A DNA stretch of 64,000 nucleotides, from contig CAVUMX010000003.1 in NCBI GenBank assembly GCA_963742725.1, forward strand, positions 1,860,001 to 1,924,000, given 5' to 3'. How positions within the stretch are numbered: position 1 is the stretch's first letter; the number at the start of each line of letters is the position of its first letter. Position numbers and translations under genes: made by a program. The notes beneath the pieces were generated by a model that saw only the letters and a list, made by a program, of their open reading frames with translations, was not told the origin of the DNA and searched no databases. Source of the stretch: CAVVAL01 sp963742725 (GTDB taxonomy: Bacteria; Actinomycetota; Actinomycetes; Mycobacteriales; Cryptosporangiaceae). Of the stretch, positions 1 to 9,196 are shown in pieces.

Positions 1-151
1 CCATGCCGATGACCGCGCTGTTGGTCTCCAGCGTCAACCCGACATAGGGGGCGACGAGCCGCAGCGAAACGATCTCCAGTACCAGGACGGCACCGGACGC
101 CACGAACACCAGTGCCGCCGCCAGCCGCGGCCCGAGCGTGCGGCCCGTCAC
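1..151 (-). CDS. Spermidine-synthase-like membrane protein, N-terminal part only
   Basis: Only the first 50 codons lie in the window; the gene continues past the left edge. The GTG start at 151 overlaps the TGA of purU (GTGA), so it is probably translated by coupling from purU. After a short basic start there is a hydrophobic segment containing ASGAVLVLEIVSLRLVAPY, then a loop with LETNSAVIG. This resembles the first membrane helix of actinobacterial proteins annotated as fused MFS/spermidine synthase, in which a membrane domain precedes a polyamine-synthase-like methyltransferase fold. The assignment rests on this short motif alone; the catalytic part is not visible. Confidence 0.5.
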   Translation of the reverse strand, partial: MTGRTLGPRLAAALVFVASGAVLVLEIVSLRLVAPYVGLTLETNSAVIGM

Positions 152-1026
152 CGGAAGATGACCGTCCGGTCGCCGTTGAGCAGCACGCGGTGCTCCACGT
201 GCCAGCGGACCGCGCGGGCCAGCGCCTGGCACTCGACGTCGCGGCCGACGCCGACCAGGTCCTCGGGCCGATTCGTGTGGTCCACCCGCTGAACCTCCTG
301 CTCGATGATCGGGCCCTCGTCCAGCTTCGCCGTGACGTAGTGCGCGGTGGCGCCGATCAGCTTCACGCCCCGCTCGAACGCCTGGTGGTACGGGCGCGCG
401 CCCTTGAAGCTCGGCAGGAACGAGTGGTGGATGTTGATCGCCCGTCCGGTCAGCGTCGCGCACAGGTCGTCGGAGAGCACCTGCATGTACCGGGCCAGCA
501 CGACCAGGTCGACGCCGTGCTCGTCGACCAGCTCCAGCAGCCGGGACTCCGCGTCGGCCTTCGTGTCCGGCGTCACCGGCACGTGGTGGAACGGGATCCC
601 GTGCCAGCGGGCCAGCGCCGCGAAGTCGGGGTGGTTGGAGACGATCGCCGGCACGTCGACGTCCAGGTAGCCGCTCTCCCGGCGGAACAGCAGGTCGTTG
701 AGGCAGTGCCCGAGCTTCGAGACCATGATCAGGACGCGCGGCCGCTCGGCCAGGTCGTGGAGCTGCCAGTCCATCCCGAACTCGCCGGCCACGGACTCGA
801 ACCCGCCCCGCAGCGCAACCGCACCCGACGGCTCCCCCAGCTCCTCCACGTGGACCCGCATGAAGAACCGCTTGCTGTGCGGATCGCCGAACTGCTGGCT
901 GTCGAGGATGTTGCAGCCCGCGTCCGCGAGGTAGCCGGAGACGGCACGCACGATGCCCGGCCGGTCGGCGCAGGACAGCGTCACGACATGTTGCGGTGCG
1001 CCGCGGGTCCCGGCTGGGTTGCTCAC
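148..1026 (-). CDS. purU: Formyltetrahydrofolate deformylase
   Basis: Hydrolyses 10-formyl-tetrahydrofolate to formate and tetrahydrofolate, which supplies formate for purine synthesis by PurT and balances the one-carbon pool. The 292-residue protein has an N-terminal ACT regulatory domain (about residues 12-90, beginning VTLSCADRPGIVRAVSGYL) and a C-terminal formyltransferase-fold domain with the signature stretch INIHHSFLPSFKGARPY. Length fits the family (about 280-290). I chose the GTG at 1026 because the ACT domain begins just after it; longer reading frames run back into the divergent ABC gene. It is divergent from the ABC transporter and overlaps the next gene by four bases. Confidence 0.95.
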   Translation of the reverse strand: MSNPAGTRGAPQHVVTLSCADRPGIVRAVSGYLADAGCNILDSQQFGDPHSKRFFMRVHVEELGEPSGAVALRGGFESVAGEFGMDWQLHDLAERPRVLIMVSKLGHCLNDLLFRRESGYLDVDVPAIVSNHPDFAALARWHGIPFHHVPVTPDTKADAESRLLELVDEHGVDLVVLARYMQVLSDDLCATLTGRAINIHHSFLPSFKGARPYHQAFERGVKLIGATAHYVTAKLDEGPIIEQEVQRVDHTNRPEDLVGVGRDVECQALARAVRWHVEHRVLLNGDRTVIFR

Positions 1027-1075
1027 GGCGAGCCAGCCTACCGGGGCGTGCGTCGGGCGAGTCGCCGACACCACG

Positions 1076-1081
1076 TAGACT
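1076..1081 (+). promoter_or_regulatory. Extended -10 (TAGACT) of a probable leaderless promoter
   Basis: TAGACT fits the actinobacterial -10 consensus TANNNT and sits exactly 7 nt before the ATG at 1089 of the ABC ATPase. No Shine-Dalgarno sequence fits in that gap. The transcript therefore probably starts at or next to the A of the start codon. A clear -35 is not visible. Confidence 0.5.
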
Positions 1082-1088
1082 GCCGCCC

Positions 1089-2008
<920 letters not shown>

Positions 2009-2012
<4 letters not shown>

Positions 2013-2758
2013 CCTTCGTCCCGGCGCCCGCCCGCGCGCCCATGATCCACATCGTCCGCCGCCAGGCCGCCATGGAGCTGACGCTCACGCTGCGGCGCGG
2101 TGAATCGCTGCTGCTCACGCTGGTCATCCCCGTCCTGATCCTGATCGGCGTGGCGAAGCTCGACGCGCTGTCGCTGCCGACCGACGACCGGGTCGGCTAC
2201 CTCGTCCCCGGCGTGCTGGCGCTCGCCGTGATGTCGACGGCGTTCACCGCGCAGGCGATCGCCACCGGGTACGAACGCTCGTACGGGGTGCTGAAACGGC
2301 TCGGCGCCTCCGCGCTCCCCCGCTGGGGGCTGCTGCTGGCGAAGTCAGCGGCCGTGCTGGTCGTCCTCGCCGCGCAGGTCCTGATCCTGGGCGGCGTCGG
2401 CGCGGCGATGGGCTGGCGACCGGCCGCTTCCGGCCTGCTGCCCGCCGCCGTCCTGATCGCGCTCGGAACGGCCGCCTTCTCCGGACTGGCGCTGCTCATG
2501 GCCGGCACCCTGCGCGCCGAGGCGACGCTGGCCGGCGCGAACCTGATCTACCTGCTGCTGCTCGCCGCCGGCGGCGTCGCCGTGCCGCTCCCGGACGCCG
2601 CCCGCGACGCGCTGTCCTGGCTGCCGATCACCGCGCTCGTCGACGGTCTCCGCGCCACGCTCGACGGCGACGCGGCGCCGGTGCGGGTCTGGATCGTCCT
2701 CGCCGGCTGGGCGGTCGGCGCCATCGCCGCCGCGGCCCGGTTCTTCCGGTGGGAGTGA
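2009..2758 (+). CDS. ABC transporter permease (ABC-2 type)
   Basis: Membrane subunit partnering the ATPase before it. The 249-residue product has about six hydrophobic segments (for example LLLTLVIPVLILIGVAKL, VLALAVMSTAFTAQAIA and LLPAAVLIALGTAAFSGLALLMAG), with the cytoplasmic loop YERSYGVLKRLGASALPR that is typical of ABC-2 permeases of the DrrB/multidrug kind. The GTG at 2009 overlaps the ATPase stop; an ATG at 2042 is a possible later start. It is followed four bases later by ctaA, so all three genes are probably one transcript. Confidence 0.88.
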
Positions 2759-2762
2759 CGCG

Positions 2763-3686
2763 ATGACCACCACCGCCCCGGCCCCCGTCGGCACCCCCGG
2801 CCTGTTCCGGCGCCTCGCCTCGGACCCGGCCGTCCTCGCCCGGCTGTGCCTGGGGACGCTGATCGGCAACGCGGTGATCGTCGTGACCGGCGTCGCCGTC
2901 CGGCTCACCGGCTCCGGCCTCGGCTGCCCGACCTGGCCGAAGTGCACCGAGTCGAGCTACGTCAACACGCCGGAGTTCGGCCTCCACGGCTACATCGAGT
3001 TCGGCAACCGGCTGCTGAGCTTCGTCCTGATCGTGATCGTCGGCGCGACGATCCTGGCGACGTGGTTCGCCCGTCCCCGGCGCCGCTCGCTGGTCGTGCT
3101 GTCCGCGCTCCAGATCGTGGGGATCGTCGCGCAGGCGGTGGTCGGCGGCATCACGGTCCTGACCGACCTCAACCCCTGGACTGTCTCCGCGCACTTCCTC
3201 GTCTCGATGGGGCTGATCTACGCCGCGTACGCGCTGTGGCAGCGCTCGCGCGAGGGCGACGGCGACCGGGTGTTCCTGGTGCCGCCGCCACTCGTGTGGC
3301 TGGCGCGCGCCGTGGTGACCGCCGCCGCGGCGGTGCTGGTCGTCGGGACGATCGTCACCGGCAGCGGCCCGCACTCCGGCGACGAGGCCGCCGCGCGGAC
3401 CGGGTTCGACCCGGCCATGGTCAGCCAGCTCCACGCCGACGCCGTCTTCCTGCTGCTCGGACTGAGCATCGCCACCTGGTTCGCGTTCCGGGCCGTTCGG
3501 GCGCCGACCGGGCCGGTCGCGCTGCTCGTCGGCGCCGAACTGGCGCAGGGACTGGTCGGCTTCGTCCAGTACTTCACGCACCTGCCCGTCCTGCTCGTCG
3601 CGCTGCACGTGGTCGGCGCGTGCCTGGTGTGGATCGCCGCGATCCGGGTCCTGTTCACGGTCCGTAGGCGCCCGATTTCGTCCTGA
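2763..3686 (+). CDS. ctaA: Heme A synthase (COX15/CtaA family)
   Basis: Oxidises the C8 methyl of heme O to the formyl group of heme A for the aa3 cytochrome oxidase. The 307-residue integral membrane protein has about eight hydrophobic segments and the family hallmarks: VRLTGSGLGCPTWPKC in the first loop, a heme-ligand histidine in HGYIEFGNRLL, and further conserved histidines in SAHFLVSMG, SQLHADAVFLL and VALHVVGACLVW. It pairs functionally with ctaB at 5.9 kb, which makes the substrate. ATG at 2763 lies four bases after the permease stop, so the three-gene run is probably one operon. Confidence 0.95.
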   Translation: MTTTAPAPVGTPGLFRRLASDPAVLARLCLGTLIGNAVIVVTGVAVRLTGSGLGCPTWPKCTESSYVNTPEFGLHGYIEFGNRLLSFVLIVIVGATILATWFARPRRRSLVVLSALQIVGIVAQAVVGGITVLTDLNPWTVSAHFLVSMGLIYAAYALWQRSREGDGDRVFLVPPPLVWLARAVVTAAAAVLVVGTIVTGSGPHSGDEAAARTGFDPAMVSQLHADAVFLLLGLSIATWFAFRAVRAPTGPVALLVGAELAQGLVGFVQYFTHLPVLLVALHVVGACLVWIAAIRVLFTVRRRPISS

Positions 3687-3760
3687 CTCTGTCGTTAACA
3701 CCGTTTATCGCCGTAACATCCCGCGCACCTGATCGAACGTTCAGCCCGACAGGAGCGCCC

Positions 3761-4564
3761 ATGTTGGTTGCCCGGTTACTCGCAGCAGCAGTCCTCGTCA
3801 CGGCGGCACTCGGTGCCCCACCCGCCCAGGCCGCCGCCTGGGCGCCCGCCGCCACCGCGACCGTCCACCCCGGCGTGCAGATGTTCACCGACGGCGCCCA
3901 GTGCACCGCCAACTTCATCTTCACCAGCGGGACGGCCGTCTACATCGGCTACGCCGCCCACTGCGCCGGCACCGGCGCGGCCACCGACACCGACGGCTGC
4001 GACGCCGGCTCGCTGCCGGTCGGCACGCCCGTCGAGATCACCGGCGCGAGCCGTCCGGGCGTGCTGGCCTACAGCTCGTGGAAGACGATGCAGGCGCGCG
4101 GCGAGGCCAACGCCGACACGTGCGCCTTCAACGACTTCGCGCTGGTACGGATCGACGCCGCCGACGTCGCCAAGGTCAATCCCAGCATCCCGCGCTGGGG
4201 CGGCCCGACCGGCCTCAACACGGCCGGCGCCCCCGCCACGGAGGCGGTCTACTCCTACGGCAACTCGTCCCTGCGCGGCGGGGTCACGCTGCTCAGCCCG
4301 AAGCAGGGTCTCAGCGTCGGCGACGCCGGCAACGGCTGGAGCCACACCGTCTACACGGTCACGCCCGGCATCCCCGGCGACTCCGGCAGCGCGTTCCTCG
4401 ACAAGGACGGGCGCGGACTCGGCACCCTGAGCACCGTCGCCATCGCGCCACTCGCCCTGAGCAACGGCGTCGGCGACCTGTCCCGCGAGCTGGCGTACGC
4501 CCGGGCGCACGGCGGCCTCGGCAACGTCGCGCTGGCCCTCGGCACCGAGCCCTTCACCCCGTAA
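3761..4564 (+). CDS. Secreted trypsin-like serine protease
   Basis: Predicted extracellular protease of 267 residues. A signal peptide (MLVARLLAAAVLVTAALG, Ala-X-Ala-type cleavage near residue 24) is followed by an S1-like domain with the full triad: His in YAAHCAG, Asp in FNDFALVRI and Ser in PGDSGSAFL. Cys pairs flanking the histidine (CTANF...AAHC) support a disulfide-stabilised chymotrypsin fold. AGGAGC about 7 nt before the ATG supports the start. It stands alone between ctaA and a convergent SDR; a strong hairpin lies just downstream. The substrate cannot be told from sequence. Confidence 0.85.
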   Translation: MLVARLLAAAVLVTAALGAPPAQAAAWAPAATATVHPGVQMFTDGAQCTANFIFTSGTAVYIGYAAHCAGTGAATDTDGCDAGSLPVGTPVEITGASRPGVLAYSSWKTMQARGEANADTCAFNDFALVRIDAADVAKVNPSIPRWGGPTGLNTAGAPATEAVYSYGNSSLRGGVTLLSPKQGLSVGDAGNGWSHTVYTVTPGIPGDSGSAFLDKDGRGLGTLSTVAIAPLALSNGVGDLSRELAYARAHGGLGNVALALGTEPFTP

Positions 4565-4588
4565 CGCGCGGCCCCATCCACCGCGTTT

Positions 4589-4628
4589 GGGCGATCTTTC
4601 TGCGCCTATGGCGACAGAGAGATCGCCC
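4589..4628. terminator. Hairpin between convergent genes
   Basis: A 14-bp stem (GGGCGATCTTTCTG at 4589-4602 against CAGAGAGATCGCCC at 4615-4628, one G-T wobble) with a 12-nt loop lies 24 bp after the protease stop and before the end of the convergent SDR gene. No strong U-tract follows in either direction, so it would be a hairpin-only bidirectional terminator of the kind common in high-GC actinobacteria. Confidence 0.6.
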
Positions 4629-4702
4629 ACGCGGCGGCCCGCCGCGGCCCCGGGCCCAGGGCGCGCGCGGCGCCCCAGGCCGCGCGCCCTCCGCCGGGGC
4701 GG

Positions 4703-5590
4703 CTAGGTGCGGACGCCGGTGAGGGCCTCGGAGGCTTCCCACAGGCGGCGGCCCAGGTCGGCGTCATACGCCTGGGGCGACGCTTTCGACACGACCGGGT
4801 AGCCGCGCGCCCCGCCGGGGCCGCTCGGCCCGTAGTACTCGCCGGACTGGGCGTCGGGGTCGGTGGCGGCGCGCAGCATCGGCAGGGCGCCGAGCCGGCC
4901 GGGCTGGCCGAGGCGCATGCCGATGCCGAAGAAGAGGCGGTTGAACAGCCCGCCGTCGCGGCCGAGGTTGGTGGCGGCGAAGCCCGGATGTGCGGCGAGG
5001 CTGCGCAGCGGCGTGTCCTCGGTGCGGCGGGCCAGTTCGAACGCGAACACGGTGTTGGCCAGCTTGGACTGGGCGTACGCGGCGGTGCGGTTGTATCCGC
5101 GTTCGGCGCCGAGGTTGTCGAAGTCGATCGCGCCGCCGCGGTGGGTCAGGCTGCTGACCGTCACGACCCGCGCGGCCGGGCGGGCGAGCAGCGCCGGCAG
5201 CAGCAGCCCGGTCAGCGCGAAGTGGCCGAGGTGGTTGACGCCGAACTGGAGCTCGAACCCGTCGCTGGTGTGCTTGAGCGGGGGCATCATCACGCCGGCG
5301 TTGTTGACCAGCACGTCCAGCTCGGCCGGGACCTTCCCGGCGGCCGTGCGCACCGATTCCAGCGACGCCAGGTTCAGCGGGAGCCAGTCGACGTCGGCGG
5401 CGGGGGCGGCGGCGCGGATCCGTCCGATCGCGTCGGCGCCGCGCGCGTCGTCACGGCCGGCCAGGATCGTCGCCGCGCCGGCCCGGGCCAGCTCCAGCGC
5501 GATGTGGAACCCTAATCCGCTGTTCGCCCCGGTGACGAGCGCGGTGACGCCGGTCAGGTCGGGGATGTCGGTCGCCGTCCAGCGGCTCAC
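4703..5590 (-). CDS. SDR-family oxidoreductase
   Basis: Short-chain dehydrogenase/reductase of 295 residues. The Rossmann motif TGANSGLG lies near residues 20-27, NNAG follows (VLVNNAGVMM), a catalytic Ser is in VTVSSLTH, and the active-site pair is in YAQSKLAN. It most resembles the retinol-dehydrogenase/protochlorophyllide-reductase-like SDRs that act on diverse carbonyls or alcohols. The GTG at 5590 is chosen because it overlaps the TGA of the small upstream gene (GTGA) and sits just before the Rossmann fold; an ATG 24 bases earlier is possible. The substrate is unknown. Confidence 0.85.
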   Translation of the reverse strand: MSRWTATDIPDLTGVTALVTGANSGLGFHIALELARAGAATILAGRDDARGADAIGRIRAAAPAADVDWLPLNLASLESVRTAAGKVPAELDVLVNNAGVMMPPLKHTSDGFELQFGVNHLGHFALTGLLLPALLARPAARVVTVSSLTHRGGAIDFDNLGAERGYNRTAAYAQSKLANTVFAFELARRTEDTPLRSLAAHPGFAATNLGRDGGLFNRLFFGIGMRLGQPGRLGALPMLRAATDPDAQSGEYYGPSGPGGARGYPVVSKASPQAYDADLGRRLWEASEALTGVRT

Positions 5591-5850
5591 CGGCGTCCAC
5601 CCATCCGGCGCCACTCGGCGGGCGTGGTGCGCACGGACTCCACCAGCTCGCGGCCCCAGCTGTCCGCGACCGTCACCCCGGCGGCGTCGAGCGCTGCTTT
5701 CGCGCTGTCCACGTCGGGCGCGACGACGTCACCCCAGGCACCGTCGGCGCCGACCAGGACGATGCGGGCCCCGCGCCGCCCGATGTGCGAGACGACGGCG
5801 GTGGCGGTGCCACCGTGCGAGGCGGCGAACGCCTTGAGAACTTCGGTCAT
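5587..5850 (-). CDS. Small conserved-looking hypothetical protein
   Basis: An 87-residue protein of unknown function. It starts MTEVLKAFAASHGG and has an alternating hydrophobic pattern (TATAVVSHIGRRGARIVLVGADGAWGD), then an acidic segment and a Trp-containing C-terminus (WGRELVESVRTTPAEWRRM), suggesting a compact alpha/beta domain. It has no signal peptide or membrane segment. Its stop overlaps the SDR start (GTGA), so it is the first gene of a coupled pair, and codon use looks native. I do not recognise the family. Confidence 0.6.
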   Translation of the reverse strand: MTEVLKAFAASHGGTATAVVSHIGRRGARIVLVGADGAWGDVVAPDVDSAKAALDAAGVTVADSWGRELVESVRTTPAEWRRMGGRR

Positions 5851-5896
5851 GGCGTCACGGTACCGGCGGGTAACCACCGACGCGCGATCAGGCCGG

Positions 5897-6826
5897 TCAG
5901 AACACCAGCGCGTCGACGGCGACCAGGACGAACAGGAGCGTCAGGTACTGGATCGACAGGTGGAACAGCGTCATCGGCTTGACCTTGCGGCCGTGCGCGA
6001 TGCCCCGCTCCAGGCGGTGGGCGCCGATCAGGAACACCGCGCCGAGGACGATCGCGCCGGCGCCGTAGAGCCAGCCGGTCGGCGCGAGCGGCCACAACAG
6101 CAGCGAGCTGGCGACCATCGCCCACGAGTACCCGACGATCTGGCGCGCCACGGTCAGCGCCGGCGCGACGACCGGCAGCATCGGCACGCCGGCCTTCGCG
6201 TAGTCGTCCTTGAACTTCATGGCGAGCGGCCAGTAGTGCGGCGGCGTCCAGAAGAAGATGATCGCGAAGAGGACGACGGCCGCCCAGCTCAGGCTGTTCG
6301 TGACGGCCGCCCAGCCGATCAGCACCGGCATGCACCCCGCGGCGCCGCCCCACACGATGTTCTGCGGCGTGCGGCGCTTGAGCACGAGCGTGTAGACGAG
6401 GACGTAGAACAGGATCGCGGCCAGCGCCAGCAGTGCGGCGAGCGCGTTCGTCGTCACCCACAGGAACACGGTGGCGATTGCGCCGAGCACGATGCCGAAG
6501 ATCAGGGCGTTGCGCGGCGTCACGGTGTGCCGCGCGAGGGGCCGCCGGGACGTGCGGCTCATGACCTCGTCGATGTCGCGGTCGAGGTAGCAGTTGAGCG
6601 CGTTGGCGCTGCCGGCCGCGAGCGACCCGCCGATCAGCGTGGCGACGACCAGCCAGAGCGACGGCAGGCCGCCCTCGGCGAGGAACATGGTCGGCACGGT
6701 GCTGACCAGCAGCAGCTCGATGATCCGCGGCTTCGTCAGCGCGACGTAGGCCGCGACCGTGGCGAGCGGACCGTTGGGACGGGTGCCGTGGCCCTCGGTG
6801 ACGGGCGCCTCGATGACCGACGTCAT
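5897..6826 (-). CDS. ctaB: Protoheme IX farnesyltransferase (heme O synthase)
   Basis: Transfers farnesyl from farnesyl diphosphate to protoheme, giving heme O, the substrate of CtaA encoded at 2.8 kb. The 309-residue UbiA-type protein has about nine hydrophobic helices and the prenyl-diphosphate binding motif NCYLDRDIDEVM in the second loop, with the later polar motif KFKDDYAKAGVPMLP. The ATG at 6826 is preceded by GAGGGCGG and gives a normal-length N-terminus (MTSVIEAPVTEG). It is divergent from tkt; ctaB beside tkt is the usual actinobacterial order. Confidence 0.95.
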   Translation of the reverse strand: MTSVIEAPVTEGHGTRPNGPLATVAAYVALTKPRIIELLLVSTVPTMFLAEGGLPSLWLVVATLIGGSLAAGSANALNCYLDRDIDEVMSRTSRRPLARHTVTPRNALIFGIVLGAIATVFLWVTTNALAALLALAAILFYVLVYTLVLKRRTPQNIVWGGAAGCMPVLIGWAAVTNSLSWAAVVLFAIIFFWTPPHYWPLAMKFKDDYAKAGVPMLPVVAPALTVARQIVGYSWAMVASSLLLWPLAPTGWLYGAGAIVLGAVFLIGAHRLERGIAHGRKVKPMTLFHLSIQYLTLLFVLVAVDALVF

Positions 6827-7110
6827 CGCGCCGCCCTCGGGACCAGCAGGCGGTGACACGCCACGTGCGTCCACCTCTCCACTGACTCGGGCTCTGGAGC
6901 GTCCACCAAACGCTCCTGCTGCTGGCCGGATGCCGCGAAGCACCCCGCCGGGCGATAGTAGTCGACAGTCCGTCGACGGTTTGCCACGGGTGCGCCCCGC
7001 CGCGCCGCTGCATCGTTACCGCGGAGGTAGGTACTGTCGGTGCCGAGCGTCCGTCGGCGGCGTCGCCGGGCGCGGTCCTGCAATCCAGTCCGCCCAGAAA
7101 GACACCGCTT
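6827..7110. promoter_or_regulatory. Divergent ctaB / tkt intergenic region
   Basis: A 284-bp gap must hold promoters for both ctaB (leftward) and the pentose-phosphate operon (rightward). A -10-like TACTGT at 7032-7037 could serve tkt with a leader of about 70 nt. No convincing -35, riboswitch or long palindrome is apparent. Confidence 0.4.
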
Positions 7111-9171
7111 GTGACCAGTACTGATCAGACCTTCGAGTGGTCCGCGGCGGACCGCCGCGCCGTGGACACCGTCCGTGTCCTCGCCATGGACGCCGTCGAG
7201 AAGGCCGGCAACGGCCACCCCGGCACCGCGATGAGCCTCGCGCCCGCGACGTACCTGCTCTTCCAGCGTGTGCTGCGTCACGATCCGGCGCAGCCGACCT
7301 GGCCCGGCCGGGACCGGTTCGTCCTGTCGTGCGGGCACTCCAGCCTCACGCTCTACATCCAGCTGTACCTGTCGGGGTACGGGCTGAGCCTGGACGACCT
7401 GAAGGCGCTGCGGCAGTGGAACTCGCTCACGCCGGGTCACCCCGAGCACGGGCACACGGCGGGCGTGGAGACCACAACGGGGCCGCTGGGTCAGGGCGTG
7501 GCGAACGCCGTGGGCATGGCGATGGCCGCCCGCCGCGAGCGCGGCCTGTTCGACCCGGACGCCGCCCCGGGCGCGAGCCCGTTCGACCACCACGTCTGGT
7601 GCTTCGCCTCCGACGGCGACCTGCAGGAGGGCGTGAGCGGCGAGGCGTCCTCGCTGGCCGGTCACCAGCAGCTCGGCAACCTCACGGTCCTGTGGGACGA
7701 CAATCACATCTCCATCGAGGACGACACGAACATCGCGTTCTCCGAGGACGTGTGCGCGCGGTACGAGGCGTACGGCTGGCACGTGCAGCGGGTGGAGGAC
7801 GGCGAGGACGTCGACGCGCTGCACGCCGCGTTCGAGGCGGCCAGGGCGGAGACGTCGAAGCCCAGCTTCATCGCCGTCCGGACGATCATCGGGTACCCGG
7901 CGCCCACCAAGCAGAACACCGGCAAGATCCACGGATCGGCGCTGGGCGCCGACGAGGTCGCCGCCACCAAGAAGGTCCTCGGCTTCGACCCGGAGCAGAC
8001 GTTCGAGGTGAGCGACGAGGTGCTGTCGCACGCCCGTGCTGTCGGCGACCGGGGCAAGACCCTGCACGCCGCCTGGGACGAGCAGTTCGACGCGTGGGCG
8101 GCCGCCAACCCGGAGCGCCGGGCGCTGTTCGACCGGCTCGCCACCCGCACCCTGCCGGACGGCTGGGCCGACGCGCTGCCGACCTGGGAGCCGGGCAAGG
8201 GCGTGGCCACCCGCGTGGCGTCCGGTGAGGTGCTGAACGCGCTGGCGCCGGTCCTGCCGGAGCTGTGGGGCGGCTCGGCCGACCTCGCCGGCAGCAACAA
8301 CACGACGATGAAGGGCGAGCGGTCGTTCGTCCCGGAGAGCTTCCAGACGAAGGCGTTCCCGGGCGGCCCGTACGGGCGCACGCTGCACTTCGGCATCCGC
8401 GAGCACGCGATGGGCTCGATCCTGAACGGGATCGCGCTGCACGGCGGCACCCGCCCGTACGGCGGCACGTTCCTGGTGTTCTCCGACTACATGCGGCCGG
8501 CGGTGCGGCTCGCCGCGCTGATGAAGCTGCCGGTCACCTACGTCTGGACGCACGACTCGATCGGCCTCGGCGAGGACGGCCCGACCCACCAGCCGGTCGA
8601 GCACCTCACGGCCCTGCGCGCCATCCCCGGCCTGGACGTCGTCCGTCCGGCCGACGCCAACGAGACGGCTGTCTGCTGGAGGACCGTCCTGGAGCACACC
8701 GACCGGCCCGCCGCGCTGGCGCTGACCCGGCAGAACGTGCCGGTGCTGGACGCGGCCGTCGCGGTTGGGGCGGCACGGGGCGGGTACGTCCTGCACGATG
8801 CGTCCGCGGAGCCGCAGGTCATCCTCATCGGCACGGGCTCCGAGGTGCAGCTCGCTGTGGCCGCCAGGGAGTCCCTGGAGGCCGCCGGCGTGCCGACCCG
8901 GGTCGTCTCGATGCCGTGCCGGGAGTGGTTCGCCGCCCAGGACGCCGAATACCGCGAGAGCGTTCTCCCGGCGGCCGTTCGCGCCCGGGTTTCGGTCGAG
9001 GCGGGCATCGCGATGAGCTGGCGCGATCTGGTCGGTGACGCAGGCGAGAGCGTCAGCCTTGAACATTTCGGGGCCTCGGCTCCGTTTGAGGTGTTGTACG
9101 AGCAGTTCGGGCTGACCGCCGGCGCCGTCGAGGCCGCCGCGCGCGCAAGCCTGGAGCGCGTGAACCGCTGA
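7111..9171 (+). CDS. tkt: Transketolase
   Basis: Thiamine-diphosphate enzyme of the non-oxidative pentose phosphate pathway that moves two-carbon ketol units between sugar phosphates. At 686 residues it has the standard length. Visible motifs are GNGHPGTAMSLAP and HSSLTLY near the N-terminus, the TPP/metal motif beginning GDGDLQEGVSGEA and ending in DDN, and FGIREHAMG in the pyrimidine-binding domain. The GTG at 7111 is the first in-frame start before the conserved region. It is the first gene of the rightward tkt-tal-pgi-zwf-opcA-pgl operon, with 25 bp to tal. Confidence 0.97.
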   Translation: MTSTDQTFEWSAADRRAVDTVRVLAMDAVEKAGNGHPGTAMSLAPATYLLFQRVLRHDPAQPTWPGRDRFVLSCGHSSLTLYIQLYLSGYGLSLDDLKALRQWNSLTPGHPEHGHTAGVETTTGPLGQGVANAVGMAMAARRERGLFDPDAAPGASPFDHHVWCFASDGDLQEGVSGEASSLAGHQQLGNLTVLWDDNHISIEDDTNIAFSEDVCARYEAYGWHVQRVEDGEDVDALHAAFEAARAETSKPSFIAVRTIIGYPAPTKQNTGKIHGSALGADEVAATKKVLGFDPEQTFEVSDEVLSHARAVGDRGKTLHAAWDEQFDAWAAANPERRALFDRLATRTLPDGWADALPTWEPGKGVATRVASGEVLNALAPVLPELWGGSADLAGSNNTTMKGERSFVPESFQTKAFPGGPYGRTLHFGIREHAMGSILNGIALHGGTRPYGGTFLVFSDYMRPAVRLAALMKLPVTYVWTHDSIGLGEDGPTHQPVEHLTALRAIPGLDVVRPADANETAVCWRTVLEHTDRPAALALTRQNVPVLDAAVAVGAARGGYVLHDASAEPQVILIGTGSEVQLAVAARESLEAAGVPTRVVSMPCREWFAAQDAEYRESVLPAAVRARVSVEAGIAMSWRDLVGDAGESVSLEHFGASAPFEVLYEQFGLTAGAVEAAARASLERVNR

Positions 9172-9196
9172 ACCCAACCGGGGAAGGAACCGACCG

